DNA of 47,033 nucleotides from a virus: positions 1-47,033 of the IMG/VR virus record IMGVR_UViG_3300027880_000010; one strand, written 5' to 3'. The notes under the pieces were generated by a model. It ran no database searches. It was given only the letters and a program-made list of their open reading frames with translations, and was not told where the DNA came from. Shown here piece after piece: positions 12,746 through 19,410 of this stretch (position 1 is the stretch's first letter; each line of letters starts with the position of its first letter). Both the position numbers and the translations under genes were made by a program.

Positions 12746-12797
12746 CTTTCCCTGGATGCTGCGCTGCCTGAGCGACGGAGGGCGCGCAGCAGAACCC

Positions 12798-12825
12798 GGG
12801 GGCCGGTGGTAGGACACCGGCCCCC
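12798..12825. terminator. Convergent terminator hairpin 1
   Basis: GGGGGCCGGTG at 12798-12808 and CACCGGCCCCC at 12815-12825 form 11 perfect pairs with a six-base loop. It lies between the end of the rightward block (12745) and the end of the leftward operon (12921), so it can serve both directions. Confidence 0.7.
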
Positions 12826-12870
12826 GCCAAGCCGCCGTGTCGCCGGACCGGACACCACGGCGCATGGCAG

Positions 12871-12898
12871 AGCCCCCCGGCCGGGATACCGGGGGGCT
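12871..12898. terminator. Convergent terminator hairpin 2
   Basis: AGCCCCCCGG at 12871-12880 and CCGGGGGGCT at 12889-12898 make 10 perfect pairs. Placed 23 bases past the last leftward gene, it is the likely terminator of the central leftward operon. No long T tract is seen on either strand. Confidence 0.65.
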
Positions 12899-12920
12899 CA
12901 CCTTCCTCTTCCTGCTGCCG

Positions 12921-13175
12921 CTACGGCCTGGAGATCTCCTCCCAGCCCCGGCGGACGCCCTCGGCGAAGACGCTGACCGCGCCGGCCTCGGATCGGCTCA
13001 CCCACCATCCCGGGTCCAGCCGCTGGGGGTGTCCAGAGGAGACGATCACGTAGACCGTCCCGTCCTGGGCCACGATGACTTTGTCGTCGCCGACCAGCTC
13101 CGTGAGCACGGTCAGCCCCATCCGGGGCCACTGCTTGGCCTCGAAGGGCACCGGCTTGGGGATGAACCAGCTCAC
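12921..13175 (-). CDS. Hypothetical phage protein, 84 aa
   Basis: An 84-residue protein from GTG 13175, in a GTGA overlap with the upstream stop. It opens with WFIPKPVPFEAKQW, close to the kPvpvEAvqW opening of a common small phage family with a PGDYG-type core, and ends with a WWVSRSEAG segment and a helical tail, as in that family. That family has no defined function. It is the last gene of the central leftward operon. Confidence 0.65.
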   Translation of the reverse strand: MSWFIPKPVPFEAKQWPRMGLTVLTELVGDDKVIVAQDGTVYVIVSSGHPQRLDPGWWVSRSEAGAVSVFAEGVRRGWEEISRP

Positions 13176-13573
13176 TCGGCGGTCCTCACGATCTCCCGGA
13201 CGATGGAGACCAGGATGGTCTTCTTCTTGTTCCTCTCCCACTCGTCCAGGGTGCCCCGCACGTTGTCCACCATGGCGGACACCTCCTGGTAGTGCTTGCC
13301 CGTGAAGTCCTCTACCCAGCCCGTCCCCTCCGGGGGCGTCGGGTTCTCCAGGGTGTGGCGCAGCTGGGCCAGGATCTCCACGGCGGCGCGGCGCACCTCT
13401 ACGATGCTGCCCCCGTCCAGCGTGTCCTGCCAGGCCCGCATTTGATCTTGGATGTTCATCGTCTTCTTCTTCCCTCTAGATCTCTTGGGCACGGTGCCCT
13501 CTTGCTTGCCGATGGTCGTGAGCTGGCCCCGGGGTATGTGCCTCTTGAACCCGATGGCCTTCCTAAGGGTCAC
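13172..13573 (-). CDS. Hypothetical helical protein, 133 aa
   Basis: A 133-residue protein from GTG 13573 in a GTGA overlap. The first 38 residues are very basic (KRSRGKKK); the remainder is helical and acidic with heptad-like Leu. An internal ATG at 13459 (MNIQDQMRAWQD) is an alternative start, which would remove the basic arm. I prefer the coupled start. Not recognised. Confidence 0.65.
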   Translation of the reverse strand: MTLRKAIGFKRHIPRGQLTTIGKQEGTVPKRSRGKKKTMNIQDQMRAWQDTLDGGSIVEVRRAAVEILAQLRHTLENPTPPEGTGWVEDFTGKHYQEVSAMVDNVRGTLDEWERNKKKTILVSIVREIVRTAE

Positions 13574-13716
13574 GGGTACCGCACCCCCTTGTCGTGCTGG
13601 CAGGTGCAGCCGTGCGGCTGGATTGCCAGGTCCCGGCAGGCCGCCGGGTCATGGTCGGCCGTGGTGACCAGGAGCTTGGCCTGGTCCGCTGCCCGCTGGC
13701 AGCCGGGGCAGATCAC
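13570..13716 (-). CDS. Small cysteine-rich protein, 48 aa
   Basis: A 48-residue frame from GTG 13716 in a GTGA overlap with the upstream gene. CPGC at residues 3-6 and CTC near residue 37 with nearby His residues suggest a zinc knuckle. Earlier codons in the frame belong to a shadow of the upstream gene. Unknown function; part of the chained operon. Confidence 0.6.
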   Translation of the reverse strand: MICPGCQRAADQAKLLVTTADHDPAACRDLAIQPHGCTCQHDKGVRYP

Positions 13717-13841
13717 AGCTCCCCCGGCTTCGGCTGGTTGTCGGGGTGGTCCCACCACTCCGGGCCATACCTGTCTTCCAGCATGAGCTCGAAACAGATC
13801 TGGCACCCGGCACAGCCGGGGTGGTAAGGGTTGTGGCTCAT
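13713..13841 (-). CDS. Small cysteine-rich protein, 42 aa
   Basis: A 42-residue frame from ATG 13841, in an ATGA overlap with the upstream stop. It begins MSHNPYHPGCAGCQICFEL, so His and three Cys in C-x2-C-x2-C form lie within 20 residues. The CxxCxxC spacing is typical of metal-binding knuckles. The C-terminus is acidic and Trp-rich. Unknown function. Confidence 0.6.
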   Translation of the reverse strand: MSHNPYHPGCAGCQICFELMLEDRYGPEWWDHPDNQPKPGEL

Positions 13842-14080
13842 GGGTTCAGCTTCTCCCACTGGCCGATCCTCTTACGGATCTCCTCGGTGGCTGCCTCGTT
13901 CTCCCTGATCTGAGCCTCGGTCCTCATGATGTTGAGGCTCAGGAGCCCGGCAATGCCCAGGCCGACCATGGCCTGCCAGTGATAGCCGAATGCCCAGGCG
14001 TTCCCTGCTGCCACGGCGTTCAGGGCGACGGCAGTGACGGGGAAGGTCCGCCGGTTCCAGAGCCTGCTACCAGCCCTCAC
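13838..14080 (-). CDS. Small membrane protein with helical tail, 80 aa
   Basis: An 80-residue protein from GTG 14080, which lies inside the end of the preceding tiny gene. Two hydrophobic stretches, about residues 14-31 and 36-52, look membrane-spanning; the remaining 28 residues are a charged helix (QIRENEAATEEIRKRI), probably coiled coil. The N-terminus is basic. It could be an inner-membrane phage protein of the central operon; function not assignable. Confidence 0.65.
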   Translation of the reverse strand: MRAGSRLWNRRTFPVTAVALNAVAAGNAWAFGYHWQAMVGLGIAGLLSLNIMRTEAQIRENEAATEEIRKRIGQWEKLNP

Positions 14081-14162
14081 GGTGGTCCTTCCACAGGTAG
14101 ACGAGCCGCTCACCGAGCACCCAGAGGAAGGCGGCCCAGCCGGGCAGGTCCGGCCAGTTCAT
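14067..14162 (-). CDS. Tiny hydrophobic/aromatic protein, 31 aa
   Basis: A 31-residue frame from ATG 14162 in an ATGA overlap with the upstream stop. The middle (WAAFLWVLGERLVYLW) is an aromatic, amphipathic or short membrane helix followed by a charged tail. Coupling on both sides supports translation. It lies next to the two-TM protein and may partner with it. Confidence 0.55.
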   Translation of the reverse strand: MNWPDLPGWAAFLWVLGERLVYLWKDHREGW

Positions 14163-14497
14163 TCCCGCTCCTGGGCGAGCTTGGCGGAGGCTTCGGCCTC
14201 CCCGTAGACCAGTGCATCCCTGGCCATGTCCAGGACCAGGCTGACGTTTGTGGAGGGAGCCGCCGTGCGTGCCCCCGCTTGCTCCTGAAGCGTCTTCTCC
14301 GGGGCCGGGAAGGCGTTCAGGACCTTCCGTGCCAGGGCGTAAGCCCCGTCCGGCCTGAAGTGGGTGAGCCGTCCGATCGACTCGTCGTTGATGACTACGA
14401 CGTAGTCGCAGATGCCGTCGAGCGGTCCCCGCTGGTAGTGCGCCTCGATCTCGTGCAGCTCATCGTCGTTGATGGCAATGGTGATCTTGAGCGTCAT
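14159..14497 (-). CDS. Hypothetical protein, 112 aa
   Basis: A 112-residue protein from ATG 14497 with ACGAGAGAGGAGG upstream, so this gene has the same start-associated element as the rightward block. N-terminal strands MTLKITIAI precede an alpha/beta body; the C-terminal 50 residues are helical. No cysteines. Not recognised. The 83-base gap upstream is the only sizeable gap in this part of the operon and may hold an internal promoter. Confidence 0.7.
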   Translation of the reverse strand: MTLKITIAINDDELHEIEAHYQRGPLDGICDYVVVINDESIGRLTHFRPDGAYALARKVLNAFPAPEKTLQEQAGARTAAPSTNVSLVLDMARDALVYGEAEASAKLAQERE

Positions 14498-14580
14498 CGC
14501 CCCTCCTCTCTCGTGGAAGTCCTGACCGTATCTCGAAGATCGTTGCCCGGAAAGCAACGATTCCGTAACGCCGGGAATCT

Positions 14581-14802
14581 CTAGCTGCTCCCAGGGCATG
14601 GGATCTCACCTGCCTCTCGGGCCTTGCGCCGGGCCCGGACGACGGTCGGGACGGAGATCCCCATCTGCCGAGCGACCAGCCTGGCGGAAAGCCCCGCCTC
14701 GGTGGCGAAGACGATGATCTCGTCTCGCTTCCTCTCCTGGGCCACCCACTCGTCCATCATGTCCATGGCCCTGAGCTGCGTCCGTCGGTCGATCTTGGTC
14801 AT
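14581..14802 (-). CDS. Helix-turn-helix DNA-binding protein, 73 aa
   Basis: A 73-residue protein from ATG 14802, in an ATGA overlap with the primase TOPRIM gene. Residues about 28-60 contain a resolvase- or transposase-like HTH: ATEAGLSARLVARQMGIS then VPTVVRARRKA. The N-terminus is basic and helical. It may be a regulator or a DNA-binding accessory to the primase it is coupled with. Confidence 0.7.
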   Translation of the reverse strand: MTKIDRRTQLRAMDMMDEWVAQERKRDEIIVFATEAGLSARLVARQMGISVPTVVRARRKAREAGEIPCPGSS

Positions 14803-15461
14803 AGTCCGCCTGCCTCGATCAATGCGCCCACTCCGTGGTCGCGGTGGGTCCAGGACACATCGTCCTGGAGATCGACCACCATAACCTTTTGACCGACATC
14901 TCGAACAAATTGATCGGCCAGGCGTCGCCCGGCCTTGTCCGGGTCCGCCCACAGGCGGATCCTCCGGTGACCCTCGAACAGCAGGGCCCACCAGGGATTG
15001 GCCTTCCAGGTGTCCACGCCGGGGATGCTCACGACCGACAGGCCCAGGACGCCGGACAGGATCCAGGCGTCCGGCTCCCCCTCGGCGACGTCGAGCTCAT
15101 CCGTGGGGTTGAGCATGGCGTCCGTGCCATACAGCCAGGTCCTGGCACCGGGCACGGACCTGAACTTCGGGTGCTCGTCGTGACACTCCTCGCGAGTGTT
15201 GACCTTGCACTCCTCTCGGATGCAGCGGAAGCGCATCCCCTGGACCACCCCCCGCTTGATGATGGGGATGCTCAGCATCCCCTCGTACCGGCGGTGTTCA
15301 GGCGGGGCATCGTGCACGAGCCCAAGCCGGAAGGAGTCCACTGCTGCCGGTGGGACCCCCCGCCCAGCCAGGTAGGAGAGAGCCCCCTGATCTGCCGCCT
15401 TCTGATACAGCGAGCACTGGTCCTCCAGCCAACTCCGCTGCGATGCGTCGAGCCTCGTCAC
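14799..15461 (-). CDS. Primase TOPRIM domain protein (separate gene)
   Basis: A 220-residue protein from GTG 15461. The start is inferred: GGAGGGAG lies six bases upstream, inside the zinc-domain gene, and homology to primases begins right after it (WLEDQCSLYQKAADQGALSY). A cysteine cluster at residues 80-93 may bind metal. The TOPRIM core is clear: acidic VAEGEPDAW at 125-133 with catalytic-type Glu127, and WADPDKAG at 171-178 with the DxD pair. It should act with the adjacent zinc-domain protein and helicase in replication priming. In relatives both parts are usually one polypeptide; here they are in different frames. Confidence 0.75.
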   Translation of the reverse strand: MTRLDASQRSWLEDQCSLYQKAADQGALSYLAGRGVPPAAVDSFRLGLVHDAPPEHRRYEGMLSIPIIKRGVVQGMRFRCIREECKVNTREECHDEHPKFRSVPGARTWLYGTDAMLNPTDELDVAEGEPDAWILSGVLGLSVVSIPGVDTWKANPWWALLFEGHRRIRLWADPDKAGRRLADQFVRDVGQKVMVVDLQDDVSWTHRDHGVGALIEAGGL

Positions 15462-15660
15462 GGGTGACTCCCTCCATCTCTTCGATGAACTGGTAGATCC
15501 CCCCGGCCCGGCCACAGGACTGGCAGTGGAACAGCCCCTTGTCCATGTGCAAAGAACAGGAGGGACGCCGGTCGTCATGACCGGGCAGCGGGCAGTTCAC
15601 GACGAACTGCCCTGACTCGGAGCGGTAGTACACGCCGTACCGCTCCAGCAGCTTGGCCAT
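15298..15660 (-). CDS. Primase zinc-binding domain protein (CHC2 type)
   Basis: A 120-residue protein from ATG 15660 with CGGAGGG five bases upstream. Residues 23-49 hold the CHC2 zinc ribbon of DnaG-type primases: Cys23, His28 in PGHDDRRPSC, then Cys46 and Cys49 in FHCQSCG. Helices with DEARRIAAEL follow. After about residue 75 the frame runs into a Gly/Pro/Ser-rich tail that overlaps the TOPRIM gene, which continues the primase homology in the +1 frame. The protein may bind the primer start site in trans, or a +1 frameshift near residue 75 may make a full primase. Confidence 0.75.
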   Translation of the reverse strand: MAKLLERYGVYYRSESGQFVVNCPLPGHDDRRPSCSLHMDKGLFHCQSCGRAGGIYQFIEEMEGVTRDEARRIAAELAGGPVLAVSEGGRSGGSLLPGWAGGPTGSSGLLPAWARARCPA

Positions 15661-15672
15661 CAGACCCTCCGG

Positions 15673-15696
15673 AGGGGCAGCGGTCTCCCGCTGCCC
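15673..15696 (-). terminator. Hairpin before primase genes
   Basis: GGGGCAGCGG and CCGCTGCCCC form a stem around a short loop in the 52-base gap between the upstream gene and the primase zinc gene. There is no T tract, so attenuation is possible rather than full termination. Confidence 0.5.
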
Positions 15697-15712
15697 CCAC
15701 CTCGGGAGGAGG

Positions 15713-16066
15713 CTAGAGCCCATAGCTGGTGCGGACCTTGTCGAGCTTGGTGCAGAGGTCCTGGTACACGGTCAGGGCGATGGAGTTGCCCATGCTGCCG
15801 CGTGTCCAGAGACCCGTCTCACTGTGAGCGTTCCGCTCCTCGCGGGTCCGCTCCAACAGGTAGTCCGTGAACTCGTTGAGCGCCTTGAGGGGCGCTTCCA
15901 TCTCGGCCCCCTTGACGATCGTCTCCTGGGCCTTGAGGTTCGCCTCTGCCAGGTCCCGCCTCAGGACATGGACCTTAATGGAGTCCGCCACCATCTGGTT
16001 GGCGAGACGCTCGCCCGACCTCGCCGCCAGGTCCAGGATCATCTTCGTCACCTGCTCGTCGTTCAC
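15713..16066 (-). CDS. Hypothetical helical protein, 117 aa
   Basis: A 117-residue protein from GTG 16066 in a GTGA overlap with the upstream small gene. Mostly alpha-helical with charged heptads (DLAARSGERLANQMV, LKALNEFTDYLLERTREE). No cysteines or membrane segment. Not recognised; replication-operon context. Confidence 0.7.
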   Translation of the reverse strand: MNDEQVTKMILDLAARSGERLANQMVADSIKVHVLRRDLAEANLKAQETIVKGAEMEAPLKALNEFTDYLLERTREERNAHSETGLWTRGSMGNSIALTVYQDLCTKLDKVRTSYGL

Positions 16067-16239
16067 TCGGCACCCACGCTCAGGTTGTAGGCGGTGGTGG
16101 CAGCGGCGACCCAGGCCTTCTGGATGGTCTCGCCCAGCGCGGACCAGGCGGGCATCGGGTCCCCCTGGAAGTCCCGGTGGCCGGTCACCTCGCCGTAGGA
16201 GTAGTACATCTCCTTGGCGATCTCTTCCATGTCGATCAT
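16063..16239 (-). CDS. Hypothetical small protein, 58 aa
   Basis: A 58-residue frame from ATG 16239, overlapping genes on both sides by four bases. It begins MIDMEEIAKEMYYSYGEVTG and contains WSALGETIQKAWVAAA, an amphipathic helix. It resembles short phage proteins with a paired helix fold, but the family is not named. Double coupling strongly supports it. Confidence 0.65.
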   Translation of the reverse strand: MIDMEEIAKEMYYSYGEVTGHRDFQGDPMPAWSALGETIQKAWVAAATTAYNLSVGAE

Positions 16240-16490
16240 GAGACTCCAAACATTCGCTTGATGTAGCTGGCTTGGGTAGCGAGCAGTGCTTCACGCTCGC
16301 CCTCGCTCAGGGCCTCACAGAACGAGTTGGTGCTGACCATCTCGTCCCCCTCGCCCAGGGCCTCGATCACTGCGTAGAGGCAGGCATTTCGGATGTCCTC
16401 GCGGGTCCTGGTCGTCTCTGACCCAGGGAACGCCAGCGCCCCGGCGGCGATGCCGACAAGGAGAACCACGACATAAGCGGCGACCCTCAC
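16236..16490 (-). CDS. Membrane-anchored or secreted small protein, 84 aa
   Basis: An 84-residue protein from GTG 16490 in a GTGA overlap. Residues 1-20 (VRVAAYVVVLLVGIAAGALA) form one hydrophobic helix that could be a signal anchor; the rest is soluble, with two Cys and a Ser/Glu-rich C-terminal helix. It may sit in the membrane with its body outside. Function unknown. Confidence 0.65.
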   Translation of the reverse strand: MRVAAYVVVLLVGIAAGALAFPGSETTRTREDIRNACLYAVIEALGEGDEMVSTNSFCEALSEGEREALLATQASYIKRMFGVS

Positions 16491-17053
16491 GCCGCTTCCT
16501 CTTCCAGGTGGCAGGAGCATTGGCAGGGCTCCCCGATGCAGGCTGAGTGCTTGCCGTCCCGGCAATCCGGGTCCAGCAGGGGGGCCGGAGGCGTGGGCTG
16601 CTCGCCCGCACCTCGGTCCGTGTCCCGTTCCGGGACACCGGCCAGCGGGAGCATGGCCTTGACCGTGTTCACCGCCAGGGGGTGGCCCTGCTGGTCCCTG
16701 CCCCCGTCGTAGGACCACCTCTCGGTGGCCGGGTCATACAGCCAGCCCATGAAGAACGGGGGGATGCGGGGATCCGGGTGGTTCACCCGGATCACCAGGG
16801 TGATGGGGCCGAAGCCCCACCCGTGTTCCCTAGCCAGCTTCAAGACCGACTGGGGAGACCGGGGCAGCCCGTTGGGCAGGAGTTCCTCCTGCCCCCCCCA
16901 GGGTCCGTCAGGGTTGGACCTGGTCATGCTGGCCGCTTCGGCCGGGGGCTTCTTCTTGATGGGGGCTCCGGCCATGCCGGGCAGCTTCTCGGGTGGATCG
17001 AAGTAGATGTCCACCGGCTGGAGCATCGAGGCCGGGAGTTCCAGATCATCCAT
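16487..17053 (-). CDS. Hypothetical protein with C-terminal cysteine cluster, 188 aa
   Basis: A 188-residue protein from ATG 17053. The first 50 residues are proline-rich; the middle (LVIRVNHPDPRIPPFFMGWLY) reads as an actinobacteria-typical beta region. The last 25 residues contain CRDGKHSACIGEPCQCSCH, a Cys/His cluster I know from many actinobacterial and phage proteins and which probably binds metal. Overlaps the upstream gene by eight bases. No defined function. Confidence 0.65.
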   Translation of the reverse strand: MDDLELPASMLQPVDIYFDPPEKLPGMAGAPIKKKPPAEAASMTRSNPDGPWGGQEELLPNGLPRSPQSVLKLAREHGWGFGPITLVIRVNHPDPRIPPFFMGWLYDPATERWSYDGGRDQQGHPLAVNTVKAMLPLAGVPERDTDRGAGEQPTPPAPLLDPDCRDGKHSACIGEPCQCSCHLEEEAA

Positions 17054-17453
17054 CGAAGCCCCCGAGGGACTTGAGCATCGCGGCGTAGAAGTCCGGATCC
17101 TTCTCTTGGACGTAGTCCCGCAGGGCCTGGAGCTCCGCCCACTGCCGCCGGAAGTCCCCGAGGTGGCCCATGTAGGGCCAGTCCTTGGTGGTGGCCGGGC
17201 CGTACCCGTCCGGCTGCCAGATGACGATGGGCATCTCGTCGTCATCGCTGTTCTTCCTGGACTGCTTGAGCCAGGCCAGCGGCTCGAAGTCGCGCCTGGC
17301 CTTGACCTCCACAGCCAGGCCCGGCGTGTTCCTCAGGTCGCGCCCAGGGGCCGCGCCGCTGACGGTGTTGACCCAGGGGAAGAGGGGTCGGAGGAAGTCG
17401 GCAGCGTGGACCTGAGCCCTCATGCCCCTGGTCTTGCGGCTCTCGTTACTCAC
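17046..17453 (-). CDS. Putative PDDEXK/VRR-type nuclease (resolvase-like)
   Basis: A 135-residue protein from GTG 17453, GTGA overlap. Residues 10-75 match the pattern of small phage Holliday-junction-resolvase-like nucleases: an N-terminal helix RAQVHAADFLRPLFPW, GRDLRNTPGLAVEVKARRDF with the acidic Asp and the E-V-K pair, then a helix WLKQSRK and strand MPIVIWQPDGYGP. The D...ExK motif with a downstream P-x-V strand is the core of the PDDEXK fold. A role in resolving replication or recombination intermediates is inferred. Confidence 0.6.
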   Translation of the reverse strand: MSNESRKTRGMRAQVHAADFLRPLFPWVNTVSGAAPGRDLRNTPGLAVEVKARRDFEPLAWLKQSRKNSDDDEMPIVIWQPDGYGPATTKDWPYMGHLGDFRRQWAELQALRDYVQEKDPDFYAAMLKSLGGFDG

Positions 17454-17686
17454 GCGAACCCCTGGGGAATCTGGGGGGCGCTTACTGCGCCCCGGTCCTG
17501 GGCAATGGCCCGGCGGGTACGGTCGGGTCCGGTCTCTTCCGGCTCGACCTCCCCCGCCTGCCGCTGGTGCCACTCTGTGTGCTTGAGGGTGGAGTAGTAG
17601 CTGACGGCCGCGCCGCACTCCTGGCACTCCTCAAGGTCGTCGCAGTAGGCGGACGTCCCCAGGGTGCTGTACCTGATGTCGATCAC
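17450..17686 (-). CDS. C2H2-type zinc-finger protein, 78 aa
   Basis: A 78-residue protein from GTG 17686, GTGA overlap. CQECGAAVSYYSTLKHTEWH at residues 25-44 spaces Cys-x2-Cys and His-x3-His as in a classic C2H2 finger, which is common in small actinobacteriophage proteins. The remaining C-terminal part is polar and probably flexible. Probably nucleic-acid or protein binding. Confidence 0.7.
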   Translation of the reverse strand: MIDIRYSTLGTSAYCDDLEECQECGAAVSYYSTLKHTEWHQRQAGEVEPEETGPDRTRRAIAQDRGAVSAPQIPQGFA

Positions 17687-17907
17687 TCCTCCCCTCCGAT
17701 CAGGTTCCGCACGGTGGCGATGTCCAGCTGCATCTCCATCAGCCGGTTGCAGATCGGGGAGTACATGACCTTGTCGCTCAGGTGCTGGGCGGCGTGGCTC
17801 TCGCTCTGCTTCTCGAAGTAGGCCGAGCACCGCTTCGCGGTCTCCTCCCACTTCTCCAGGTAGCGCAGCAGATTGTTCTCGTCGATCTTGTGGTTGATGA
17901 TGCTCAT
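17683..17907 (-). CDS. Hypothetical helical protein, 74 aa
   Basis: A 74-residue protein from ATG 17907 with AGAGAGAGGGACACC upstream (start-associated element) and an ATGA overlap with the XRE gene. All-helical with charged faces (LLRYLEKWEETAKRCSAYFE). Not recognised. Being paired directly with a regulator gene, it could be a partner or antirepressor-like protein, but this is only positional. Confidence 0.65.
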   Translation of the reverse strand: MSIINHKIDENNLLRYLEKWEETAKRCSAYFEKQSESHAAQHLSDKVMYSPICNRLMEMQLDIATVRNLIGGEE

Positions 17908-18143
17908 GGTGTCCCTCTCTCTTCCGCGTAGTGCCTCAGGTCGTCCTTGAGCCACATGCAGATACTGGTGAGGGCATCGGTGTCGGGCCGGTGCCCCTGG
18001 TTCAGTCGGGTGATTACGTTGGGCGAGATGCCCAGCTTCCGGGCCAGCTCCCGCTGGCTCATGCCTTCGTGGTGTCGGACCGCGTCGACCACGAGCGCCA
18101 GCTTGGGTACATCGAGGGTCCAGGCGCTGGACCCGCTGCTCAT
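17904..18143 (-). CDS. XRE-family helix-turn-helix regulator, 79 aa
   Basis: A 79-residue protein from ATG 18143. Residues about 15-70 form a lambda-repressor-like (XRE) domain: VVDAVRHHEGMSQRELARKLGISPNVITRLNQG is the five-helix core with recognition helix SPNVITRLNQG, then TDALTSICMWL. No C-terminal oligomerisation or protease domain is present, so it is Cro-sized. It may control the lysis/lysogeny choice or the operon it sits in; TGTGAC repeats at 22402-22421 are candidate operators. Confidence 0.8.
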   Translation of the reverse strand: MSSGSSAWTLDVPKLALVVDAVRHHEGMSQRELARKLGISPNVITRLNQGHRPDTDALTSICMWLKDDLRHYAEERGTP

Positions 18144-18559
18144 TCGGAGTACCCCACTTCCTTCAGGTGGGCGCTCAGTCGCCCGTCCAGCTTCTCGACC
18201 AGGCGGACCAGGTCTCTGATCTGGGTCTGCTGCATCCCCAGGAGGTCGTTCATGTGGGTGACCATTCGGTCCGTCAGGGTCCAGGCCATGTTCTCCTTCA
18301 GGGATGCCTCGTTGGTCTTCCTGAGGTCCTCGCGTAGCTGGTCAATGTGCCGCCGGTTCTGGAGGTAGGTCTCCCCGAAGTTGTCCAGGGCCTGGTCTAC
18401 CTGCTTCTGCCAGGTCTCCCAGTAGGTCAGCCTCTCGCGGTCCTTCACGGCGGCCTCGGTGAGCGCGTCGATCGCGCTCTCGACCCCCGGCCGCCACTGC
18501 TGTACGGCGCTGACGGCGTGCTGAAGGCTGATGATCGACGGTGCATATGGGTCCGTCAC
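18140..18559 (-). CDS. Coiled-coil protein, 139 aa
   Basis: A 139-residue protein from GTG 18559, coupled to the ATPase gene upstream by a four-base overlap. From about residue 25 to the end it is one long helix-rich region with heptads and charges (RHIDQLREDLRKTNEASL), so a coiled coil is likely. No enzyme motif. Position suggests it may be an accessory (for example loader) of the neighbouring helicase-like ATPase, which is inference. Confidence 0.65.
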   Translation of the reverse strand: MTDPYAPSIISLQHAVSAVQQWRPGVESAIDALTEAAVKDRERLTYWETWQKQVDQALDNFGETYLQNRRHIDQLREDLRKTNEASLKENMAWTLTDRMVTHMNDLLGMQQTQIRDLVRLVEKLDGRLSAHLKEVGYSE

Positions 18560-19410
18560 TGGTCTCCCCTCTCGTTGAAGTAGCTGGGCCCGGCCCAGCT
18601 GGACTGGTAGCTGACCTTCGGGTCGGAGATCCGGCCGGAAGGTCCGTCGAAGTCGAGCTCCAGGTACTCCCGTGCCATCGGGTCTGCCTGCCCGTGCCGG
18701 TTCTTCACGGCCGCCATGCGGAACTTGCCCGCCTTGGAGTCGGCCGCCACCGTGCAGACCAGGGCGGGCAGTTCGGAGATCTGCCCCTTGACCGCGTTCA
18801 TCGGCGCGGGCTTGGTCAGGACGGTGTCCTTGCCGGAGAGGTTCACGTGGTGGAGGACCAGGGTGGCGATCTCCTTTTCCTGGGCCAGCCAGTGCATGAT
18901 CTGGCTCAGCTCCCGCAGCCCGGCGATCTCGTCAGCTCCGCTGGTCGCCACGTTCATCGCGTTATCGAGAACCAGGAGGGCGGGAGGCTCTCCCCAGATC
19001 TCCTCGAAAGCCATCTCGTAAGACGCGATGGCTTCCGGTGTCGGCCGCGACGCGTGCGAGATGAAGAGGTGCTGGGTGTTCTGTGCGATGCCATCGCGGA
19101 CCGTTCCTCTCCTGAGTGGATCTTCAAGTGCTTCTTCTACCTGCTTGTTCGATTGACCGGTGATGATGGAGTAGAGCTTGACCCCGGTCATGTGCCCCCC
19201 CATGTCGCAGGACACGTACAGGGCGGGGACTCCTGCTTCGACGGAGTACTGAAGGGCTGCCGCCGACTTCCCCCCACCGGGGGGGCCGGCCCACAGGGCC
19301 AGCTCCCCCCGGTAGAGGCGCACATCGTTCTTCTCGAAGGTCCGCCAGACCGGCGGTAGGGCCTGTCCCGCCCCGGTGTCCCGGTCAAGGGACCGGAACG
19401 CTGGGATCAC
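18556..19410 (-). CDS. RecA-fold ATPase, DnaB/RepA-like helicase
   Basis: A 284-residue protein from GTG 19410. Walker A AGPPGGGKS lies at 41-49, a strand ALYVSCDM at about 63-70, and Walker B ALLVLDN at 144-150. A conserved His pair sits in LVLHHVN at 185-190, and an arginine-finger-like KNRHG follows near 236. This order matches the RecA/DnaB helicase core without the DnaB N-terminal domain, as in phage RepA- or RadA-like ATPases. It is likely the replicative helicase or a recombination ATPase, acting with the split primase. Confidence 0.75.
   Translation of the reverse strand: MIPAFRSLDRDTGAGQALPPVWRTFEKNDVRLYRGELALWAGPPGGGKSAAALQYSVEAGVPALYVSCDMGGHMTGVKLYSIITGQSNKQVEEALEDPLRRGTVRDGIAQNTQHLFISHASRPTPEAIASYEMAFEEIWGEPPALLVLDNAMNVATSGADEIAGLRELSQIMHWLAQEKEIATLVLHHVNLSGKDTVLTKPAPMNAVKGQISELPALVCTVAADSKAGKFRMAAVKNRHGQADPMAREYLELDFDGPSGRISDPKVSYQSSWAGPSYFNERGDQ

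Noticed and set aside
13172-13459. Shorter version of the 133-residue gene starting at ATG 13459
   Set aside because: Possible, but it has a weaker ribosome-binding site than expected, whereas GTG 13573 is coupled to the upstream stop; kept as an alternative only.
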